From Candidatus Methanophagales archaeon ANME-1-THS (GTDB lineage Archaea > Halobacteriota > Syntropharchaeia > Alkanophagales > Methanospirareceae): a stretch of DNA of 11,260 nucleotides. The first letter of the stretch is position 1, and every line of letters starts with the position of its first letter. This document shows positions 6,415 through 11,260 of the stretch, one piece after another. Location of the stretch: contig RXIE01000039.1 of assembly GCA_004212135.1 (NCBI GenBank), positions 1 to 11,260 on the forward strand. The letters run 5' to 3'. The notes under the pieces were generated by a model, which saw only the letters and a list, made by a program, of their open reading frames with translations, was not told where the DNA came from and did not search any database. The position numbers and the translations under genes are program-made.

Positions 6415-6506
6415 ATAAAACGTAGCCCTTACTGACCCATTCAGGCTCGTAGGGTAGCGGGTCCGAGGCCCACGTGCCCAAAGAGAAACGTAGAGTTTGA
6501 TTTTTT
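6413..6506 (+). ncRNA. Possible small-RNA unit: TATA box, G+C-rich segment, T6 tract
   Basis: The gap between rpl12 and tRNA-Glu holds a good TATA box, TTATAAAA (6413-6420), too far (over 100 bases) from the tRNA to be its normal promoter. About 25 bases on begins a segment richer in G+C than its flanks (about 6441-6480). It includes a small hairpin GGGTC-CGA-GGCCC (6459-6471, allowing one G-U pair). A run of six T at 6501-6506 follows. This is the layout of a roughly 60-base independent transcript. No tRNA T arm or long ORF is present. The T run might instead be part of a weak tRNA promoter. No family is recognised. Confidence 0.3.
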
Positions 6507-6530
6507 GGTAACGCCCTTCTCTAAGGTTAT

Positions 6531-6605
6531 GCTCCGGTAGTGTAGCACGGCCAATCATCTCGGCCTTTCGAGCCAAGGACTCGGGTTCAAATCCCGACCG
6601 GAGCA
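6531..6605 (+). tRNA. tRNA-Glu (anticodon TTC)
   Basis: A 75-base cloverleaf: acceptor GCTCCGG with CCGGAGC, D arm starting TAGTGTAGCACGGCC, anticodon loop CTTTCGA with TTC at 6567-6569, T arm TCGGG-TTCAAAT-CCCGA, discriminator A at 6605. The sequence matches the usual archaeal tRNA-Glu pattern. CCA is not encoded. One anticodon-stem pair is broken: position 28 (C, 6561) faces position 42 (A, 6575), where a G or a U-A pair is expected. Confidence 0.92.
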
Positions 6606-6606
6606 C

Positions 6607-6614
6607 TTTTTTTT
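6607..6614 (+). terminator. T8 terminator after tRNA-Glu
   Basis: Eight consecutive T residues begin two bases after the tRNA 3' end, a typical archaeal termination tract. It also separates the tRNA from the convergent minus-strand operon ending at 6686. Confidence 0.7.
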
Positions 6615-6685
6615 ACGGCCATACGCCTCTGAATCTGCCGATCCGTATAATCTTCCGCTACCCGTGCCTTCGACAAGAGAAAGGT

Positions 6686-7735
6686 TTATCGTTTTACCTT
6701 ATCTGCAATTGTCCTTAGCTCATTTGAGATCTCGGTCAAGCTTGCCCGTATCTTTATTAATTCGCGTGCAAGACTCCTCTTCTCTTCATCCTCACTCCGC
6801 GCAAACTTCGTTGAGAGTGCATTGATCGCGCTCGATTTCTCCTCCAATCGCCCTGAGGTATCATTCAACTCGGTGGAAATCTGACCCACATCCACGCCTT
6901 TACCACCGCCTTTCGAAACATACAGATAGATGAAGGCCGCACCCAGGATCAGGCCCAGCAGGAGCGCCAGGATGATATACAGGGTGAGTGGAGGCGACTC
7001 AACCATACCAGAGAGTTCCTTATAATGTTCGGATAGCCGGGATGCCCAACCGGGATGCCCTTCTTCAGCTAACCGTCGTATATCCTCTTCTAAGTTAGTT
7101 TTGCCAATCTTACCCTGTGCTTCGCCCAGATTCTTCTCGACCGTGCCCTTTGCATCCTGGATTCTTTCATTCGTAGCAAAGAACTTCATTGAAGGCGCCA
7201 AGGTCTGTATAAAAGTATCTAACGTCGTGCCATCTCGTGTGGTGCCAACCGTTAGTACGACTTCTACCGGTTTCTCGCCAATGCCCGTTATCTCTTTGTA
7301 AGCTTCAAACCCCGGCTCTCTTATTATCTGGATCGGCGCAGGAACATTTCCGGATAGAATAATCTTTGGAACCAGCGCGTCATGCTCCGCCTTCCCTTTC
7401 CAGACGAGTACACTTGCACCATGATAAATCGTATCACCAAACTTCCACTCGGGGTTATCCAGGGTGGTCCTCAGTTCCAAGACATAACCATCTAAAATGG
7501 GATTGCCGGTCTTGCTTACATAGATGTTGAATTCAAGCTTATCGCCTTCAAGTTGTTTACTACCCAGAAACTCAGCGTAGGTCTGCTTACTTCCAGTCTG
7601 CAAATTGAGGATGTACGAGTTGTTCTCATCAAGTTTAAGCACATCCAAGACCTGTGCATTCCCCAGCATTGAGAAGACCAACATGGTGCATGCCAGAATG
7701 ATCAGCGCGATACCACCCAAGCGTCTCATGCTCAT
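6686..7735 (-). CDS. Secreted-domain, single-helix protein with cytoplasmic coiled-coil tail (tubulin operon)
   Basis: The family is not recognised, but the architecture of this 349 aa protein is clear. It has a signal peptide at 1-27 (basic MSMRR, hydrophobic core, GNAQ end). An extracytoplasmic, beta-strand-rich domain follows at about 30-185, with many alternating hydrophobic strands and no cysteines. A helical juxtamembrane stalk spans about 190-245, and one membrane helix lies at about 250-273 (LTLYIILALLLGLILGAAFI). A basic GGGKG turn leads into a cytoplasmic heptad-like helix at about 285-348. The protein could connect the envelope to a cytoplasmic polymer. Its ATG overlaps the TGA of the 899 aa tubulin-like gene as ATGA (7735-7732), so translation is probably coupled. 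It is the last gene of the operon. Function in anchoring or sensing is inference. Confidence 0.82.
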   Translation of the reverse strand: MSMRRLGGIALIILACTMLVFSMLGNAQVLDVLKLDENNSYILNLQTGSKQTYAEFLGSKQLEGDKLEFNIYVSKTGNPILDGYVLELRTTLDNPEWKFGDTIYHGASVLVWKGKAEHDALVPKIILSGNVPAPIQIIREPGFEAYKEITGIGEKPVEVVLTVGTTRDGTTLDTFIQTLAPSMKFFATNERIQDAKGTVEKNLGEAQGKIGKTNLEEDIRRLAEEGHPGWASRLSEHYKELSGMVESPPLTLYIILALLLGLILGAAFIYLYVSKGGGKGVDVGQISTELNDTSGRLEEKSSAINALSTKFARSEDEEKRSLARELIKIRASLTEISNELRTIADKVKR

Positions 7736-10431
7736 TCTTCATCCCTCCTCAGACCGACTGAGAGATCAGGCAGTTCTATACTCTTCATCTTCCCCTTCCG
7801 CTCGTCAGCACCTTTGGCTTCCGCTTCTAATTCGCCCGATTCAGTGATCTTCTTCAGTGCTTTCAGGGAGGATAACATCAGTGCAAGCGGCCCACCCAGC
7901 TCTTTTATTCCCTTTGCGACCTTCATACTATCCTCTCGTAACTTCGAAATCTCTGATTCCGCTTTTGTTAATTGCCGTATGACGCCCGAGGTCGTCTCTT
8001 CAGACGGTATCTTGCCGAGAAAGACCATCGATTTTTCTATAACCACTTTGATATCATCACTGAATCTGTTTGAAAGATCTTCAATCCGATCGATCAATAT
8101 CTCCATATTTCGTGACGCATCATCAATCATTCTCAGCATCTTCTCCGCGTTCTCCGCCGCAGGTGCACCTGCATCAATACCCTTCAATTTGGCGAGCAGT
8201 TCATCAAGCTCCTTCTTCAGGACGACAAACCCTCTTTCCCCTTCTTTCGTCCATCGCTTCACGTTCTCCATGCTCTTCCCTGCATTTTCAAGTCCGTGTA
8301 CCAGCATTGTTAGATTCGCGATCGAATAGCTCGCCGGGTCCGGAATCTGCACATTTTTTATATCCTCTGCCAGGTCCAAGCCGGTAAGCACATCGTCGAA
8401 CTTCTTTATGCATTGTGCAAGCACGATCGGAACGTTACTCCAGATCACGCCCTTCTCGATGATCTCGTAACTCTTCCAGTATGTGGTGACGATATCCCTG
8501 TTCTTTTCTTCCACACCCGGTGCGTAGGGGATTCCGGTGATTACTGAGAACGGTTTGGGTGTTCCATAAAAGAGCGAATGATGTCGCTGTAACCTGACGA
8601 AATCACTTTCATTATATGCTCGTTCAAGCCATTCTAATTCCCGAAGTCGTGGTGGAAGCCCTGGGCCTGGCGCCCACGGTTGAAGTCCGATCATAAGCGT
8701 ATAGATGGCGAAGCTGTGCGAACGCGCAGGTGTATCCAATTTCAAAACGTCCGCGTCCTTTGCGAATCGTTCGGACACCATGCTCTTAAATGCACCACCA
8801 CCGAGCCTCGCGTCATCAAAATTGTCCGCCCTCGTGCTCAATACCGCAATGAAATGCCCGAACTTCTCCTCCTCGTTCACCACATTCCCCTGCGCATCCA
8901 GCGAGATGAACCCGTAATCATGGAGAATATCGATATACTGTGATGCCATGGTACTCTCGATTGAATGCCGGTAGTTCACCATGGGATTGAAGATGACATC
9001 GCCCTCATTGATGGGCGAATGCGTCCACCGGAAGAACTCCTCCTCTCTGCCGAGCTTCTTCATTACCTCGAAGAACGAGAGCGTTTTGAGGTCCTCTCTC
9101 ATCTTCTTTAAACTCCGTATCTCCTCTTCCGAGAGCTCGATCTGATGATAGCTCCTTGTATTCGAGGGCATGGTTATATCCCGCAGTAGCTTGTTCTTAA
9201 GTGCCTCGAGGCGTTCCAAATTCCGTTCGGTGAGCCGCTTCTCCTCTTCCGCATCGTTTGCCCTTATCTCAAGGTTAAAGACCTCTTCTTTCAAGCTCGC
9301 TAATTTCTTCCTCGCTCGATCGAGTTTGGTTTTTGCATCCGCGGTTGCAGCCACATTCGCATGATAAAACATTCCAGTTGTAGCTTCATACGTATCGATC
9401 TCGCGCTGAGCATCCCGTATCCGACCTTCGAATCGCTCCAGTTCACCTCTTTGCGAGTCTATTTTCCCTTTTATGCTCGATATTCTCGCCTCTATCTCAA
9501 CTAATCGCTGTCTGACCCCCGGCATCTCATCCTCGATGTCGTAATAGAGAAATAATTCGTCGGTCGGAAATACACACTCATAATAACCCAGTGAGTCAAA
9601 CCGGTTTTCATATCCCCGCGCTCTGTTCTGAAGGTCATTGAGGTCGAGCCACTTACCCTTCGCTTCGACCGTTCCACCGGGAAGGAAGCCGAGATCGAGG
9701 AGAAATCGTGGTATCGCCCGTTCCAGTTCCTCATCACGGTTCTGCCCCTGAAGGTCTCGACCCAGGAGGAAGAATAATTTGAATGGGTTGGAATAATTCT
9801 TGTCATCGATGATGATGTCCCCGGTATGGGACATAAGGAAATGGAGCTCTTTCAGCGCTCCAAGACCATTAGCGGTCGGAAGCACGGATTCCTTGCTCGA
9901 TGGGAGAATGCCAATGCCAAAGATCAAGGGCTGAGACCCAAACTGTTTAGAGATCCAATCTCTGATGTCAATTGCAACATCGAGCAGCATGCTCGAGCCC
10001 GTTCCACCCCCGAACGCGCAGACCATCACGATAAAGAAGTCCCGCCCCCCGGTCCTATTTCTCAATTCCGACGCCGCTGAGCCGATCGCACCGAATATCC
10101 GCTCGCGATGCACATTATACATCGCCCTGCCGTAAATCCGATGCTGCCCGCACCCTGCACCCGCAGCCGAGAGATAGGGGTCGGGTAGCCATCTGTTCGC
10201 ATTCTTCATCAAAATCGTATCAGGTCTGTTGAGAATGATCTTCTTCCGCTCCTCCACCTCGGTGCACGCGCTCGCTGATGCCTGATCAGTATCAATGATC
10301 AAAAACTCCTCATTCTTCGGCACTTTACCGGTTTTGGACTTCAGCATTCGCAGGATATTATTCACGATGAAGCTCCCCTGCCCACCGATCCCAATGACAA
10401 TCCTATTTACCGTATCTTCTCCCTTCTCCAT
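7732..10431 (-). CDS. Large tubulin/FtsZ-superfamily GTPase with coiled-coil insertions
   Basis: This 899 aa protein has an N-terminal tubulin-type GTPase. T1 is IVIGIGGQGSFIVN (11-24), T2 is IIDTDQ (45-50), T3 is GAGCGQH (91-97), and the T4 signature is FGGGTGSS (140-147). After T4 come ILPS (175-178) and an Asn-bearing T6-like helix around 188. LDLND at 262-266 fits the FtsZ T7 pattern VDFAD and would supply the two catalytic acidic residues at a polymer interface. A long charged coiled coil follows (about 303-420), then a globular region (about 450-700), a second helical/coiled region (about 705-865) and a charged tail ending in IELPDLSVGLRRDEE. FtsZ is about 350-400 aa, so this is more than twice as long. 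It best fits the 'Tubulin_2'/FtsZ-like families described as possible membrane-remodelling tubulins, not FtsZ or CetZ. The start at 10431 lies nine bases after the upstream stop, with GGGGGT overlapping that stop as a candidate ribosome-binding site. Confidence 0.88.
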   Translation of the reverse strand: MEKGEDTVNRIVIGIGGQGSFIVNNILRMLKSKTGKVPKNEEFLIIDTDQASASACTEVEERKKIILNRPDTILMKNANRWLPDPYLSAAGAGCGQHRIYGRAMYNVHRERIFGAIGSAASELRNRTGGRDFFIVMVCAFGGGTGSSMLLDVAIDIRDWISKQFGSQPLIFGIGILPSSKESVLPTANGLGALKELHFLMSHTGDIIIDDKNYSNPFKLFFLLGRDLQGQNRDEELERAIPRFLLDLGFLPGGTVEAKGKWLDLNDLQNRARGYENRFDSLGYYECVFPTDELFLYYDIEDEMPGVRQRLVEIEARISSIKGKIDSQRGELERFEGRIRDAQREIDTYEATTGMFYHANVAATADAKTKLDRARKKLASLKEEVFNLEIRANDAEEEKRLTERNLERLEALKNKLLRDITMPSNTRSYHQIELSEEEIRSLKKMREDLKTLSFFEVMKKLGREEEFFRWTHSPINEGDVIFNPMVNYRHSIESTMASQYIDILHDYGFISLDAQGNVVNEEEKFGHFIAVLSTRADNFDDARLGGGAFKSMVSERFAKDADVLKLDTPARSHSFAIYTLMIGLQPWAPGPGLPPRLRELEWLERAYNESDFVRLQRHHSLFYGTPKPFSVITGIPYAPGVEEKNRDIVTTYWKSYEIIEKGVIWSNVPIVLAQCIKKFDDVLTGLDLAEDIKNVQIPDPASYSIANLTMLVHGLENAGKSMENVKRWTKEGERGFVVLKKELDELLAKLKGIDAGAPAAENAEKMLRMIDDASRNMEILIDRIEDLSNRFSDDIKVVIEKSMVFLGKIPSEETTSGVIRQLTKAESEISKLREDSMKVAKGIKELGGPLALMLSSLKALKKITESGELEAEAKGADERKGKMKSIELPDLSVGLRRDEE

Positions 10432-10440
10432 CGAGCCAGC

Positions 10441-10887
10441 TCATACCCCCTTCTCTTTCGTTTCGTAATCCTGAATCTTTGTTTTAATAGCGCTCATCTC
10501 CTCCTCGAAATGTTCAAGCTCCATCCTGCTCCCCCGTAGATCGCTTTCAATCCCGGTGACCGCGCTATCTATGCTCTTTACCGTCGATGCGAGCTTTCTC
10601 GCCTCCTTTTCTCCTTTGAACCAAACCAGAAAACAAACGAATCCAAGTATCACTCCGGCTGCCAGTATGAGGTACACGATATAAGGAGCAGCAGCGCCAG
10701 CTACCGATGCACGAACTGCTTCCCGGTATACATTCAAGACAAGAGAGATAACCACGAATATCAGGCCGATAACGGGCAATAGGAGCAGCATCTTGTCCAC
10801 TTTGAACTTGACGAGCATCACGACGATCTCGAGGATGAGCACAAGAGCAACAATTAGTATCCCGATACTCAAAGGCTCTATATCCAT
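10441..10887 (-). CDS. Small three-helix membrane protein with coiled-coil tail (tubulin operon)
   Basis: The family is not recognised in this 148 aa protein. Three membrane helices lie at about 6-27, 33-52 and 68-90, with a short amphipathic-looking loop (NVYREAVRASV) between the second and third. A strongly charged helical tail with heptad-like spacing runs from about 92 to 147. By the positive-inside rule (KFKVDK after helix 1, KGEKEARK after helix 3) the tail is probably cytoplasmic, where it could bind the coiled coils of the tubulin-like protein encoded nine bases downstream. It is the first gene of the three-gene operon. GAGG (10896-10899, minus strand) lies eight bases before the ATG, supporting this start. 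A role as membrane anchor is inference from gene order and architecture. Confidence 0.8.
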   Translation of the reverse strand: MDIEPLSIGILIVALVLILEIVVMLVKFKVDKMLLLLPVIGLIFVVISLVLNVYREAVRASVAGAAAPYIVYLILAAGVILGFVCFLVWFKGEKEARKLASTVKSIDSAVTGIESDLRGSRMELEHFEEEMSAIKTKIQDYETKEKGV

Positions 10888-10909
10888 ATCTAATACCTCG
10901 TTTCCTCTA

Positions 10910-10957
10910 CGGTACTACCGCTATTTTAATAGTATAGATTACTGAATATATTTATTA
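10910..10957 (-). promoter_or_regulatory. Promoter region of the tubulin operon with small palindrome
   Basis: On the minus strand, TAATAAATATATT (10957-10945) and ATTAAAATAG further down are TATA-like elements upstream of the ATG at 10887. Between them and the Shine-Dalgarno sequence lies CGGTA-C-TACCG (10910-10920), a perfect 5-base dyad that could be an operator or a small leader hairpin. Which TATA element is used cannot be decided from sequence. Confidence 0.45.
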
Positions 10958-10970
10958 CTTTGCCTTGCGT

Positions 10971-11260
10971 TTACTTTACTTTCATAGTCGTTAACCGCTC
11001 GGAATCATAGAGCACCCTCGAATGAGCATCGGACGCCAAGATCCGGTATCGTTGAATAAATCCCCGTACATCAGTTGTGGATATCGACGTAAGTTCCTCG
11101 ATCTCGCCTCGCTTATCCGTTGTCCAGTAGTCCACGGGATAGATCTCAGATGGGGGATTCTCCTTCATTATGTCGCCCTCAAGTTCGAAGATCGTGTTAT
11201 AAACCTGCTCAAGAGTGACGAGCGAGAGGCGTATAAGTGCTTCCCCGTAACCACGCAGCT
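10971..11260 (-). CDS. 3' end of an unrecognised gene, continuing beyond the window
   Basis: The minus-strand frame ending at TAA 10971-10973 has no stop up to the window edge, giving at least 95 C-terminal residues. An internal ATG at 11168 is not necessarily the start, since coding-like sequence continues upstream (RGYGEALIRLSLVTLEQVYN, then TIFELEGDI). The visible part is soluble and mixed helical/charged, with no cysteines and no membrane helix, and I do not recognise a family. It lies upstream of the tubulin operon on the same strand with an 83-base gap holding a promoter, so it may be a separate unit. Confidence 0.55.
   Translation of the reverse strand, partial: LRGYGEALIRLSLVTLEQVYNTIFELEGDIMKENPPSEIYPVDYWTTDKRGEIEELTSISTTDVRGFIQRYRILASDAHSRVLYDSERLTTMKVK

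Noticed and set aside
6421..6530. A third, intron-containing tRNA in the gap before tRNA-Glu
   Set aside because: GGCTCGTAGGGTAGCGGGTCC looks tRNA-like at first, but there is no GGTTCAAATCC-type T arm and no matching acceptor stem.
6088..6606. Long minus-strand reading frame across rpl12 and tRNA-Glu
   Set aside because: Its sequence is the complement of the purine tract (Leu/Phe/Ser-rich low complexity) and of a tRNA gene. It is a shadow.
7814..8387. Plus-strand reading frames of 171 and 105 codons inside the tubulin-like gene
   Set aside because: They are Ser/Phe-rich mirrors of the minus-strand coiled-coil coding sequence, without promoter or ribosome-binding site.
7732..10431. Reading the 899 aa protein as an SMC/Rad50-like ATPase because of its coiled coils
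   Set aside because: There is no Walker A P-loop (GxxGxGKS) or ABC signature. The N-terminus instead has the tubulin GGGTGS motif.
1..11260. CRISPR arrays, insertion sequences, attachment sites at the tRNA genes
   Set aside because: No regularly spaced repeats, transposase motifs or duplicated tRNA 3' ends were seen.

Overview
The window looks archaeal. It encodes an archaeal P1/L12-type ribosomal stalk protein, an archaeal-type phosphoglycerate kinase, a stand-alone TctA-family permease of the archaeal type, and two tRNA genes without encoded CCA. Genes are preceded by AT-rich TATA boxes about 20-45 bases upstream rather than bacterial -35/-10 pairs. The tRNA-Glu and the mix of gene families would suit a euryarchaeal lineage (Methanomicrobia/Syntrophoarchaeia/ANME-like), but this placement is inference; no marker here fixes the genus.

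Layout: (1) 34-1467, minus strand: a CitG-like (triphosphoribosyl-dephospho-CoA synthase family) gene whose stop codon overlaps a short signal-peptide-like reading frame, followed in another frame by a VirB2/TrbC-like type IV secretion pilin. The pilin gene appears frameshifted or truncated at its 5' end. (2) 1554-3504, plus strand: an unrecognised three-helix membrane protein and an orphan TctA-type permease. (3) 3549-5802, plus strand: a two-gene glycolytic/gluconeogenic operon, a class I (bacterial-type) GAPDH with residues suggesting NADP(H) use, followed by archaeal PGK. These two enzymes catalyse consecutive steps. (4) 5843-6614, plus strand: tRNA-Arg(CCG), a stand-alone ribosomal stalk gene with its own structured promoter, a possible small-RNA unit, and tRNA-Glu(TTC) ending in a T8 tract. 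(5) 6686-10887, minus strand: a tight three-gene operon around an 899-residue tubulin/FtsZ-superfamily GTPase. (6) 10971 to the window end, minus strand: the 3' end of an unrecognised gene.

Region 5 is the most interesting. Its order is a small three-helix membrane protein with a cytoplasmic coiled-coil tail, then the giant tubulin-like protein, then a secreted-domain/one-helix protein with a cytoplasmic coiled-coil tail. The central protein keeps the GGGTGS signature and a candidate T7 catalytic motif, carries a long coiled coil just after the GTPase core, and ends in a short peptide reminiscent of the FtsZ C-terminal adaptor-binding peptide. Spacings of 9 nt and a 4-nt ATGA overlap imply coordinated translation. 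The simplest reading is a membrane-anchored, polymer-forming cytoskeletal or envelope-remodelling system different from canonical FtsZ and CetZ.

No CRISPR array, insertion sequence or rRNA is seen, and no gene-free stretch exceeds 300 bases.
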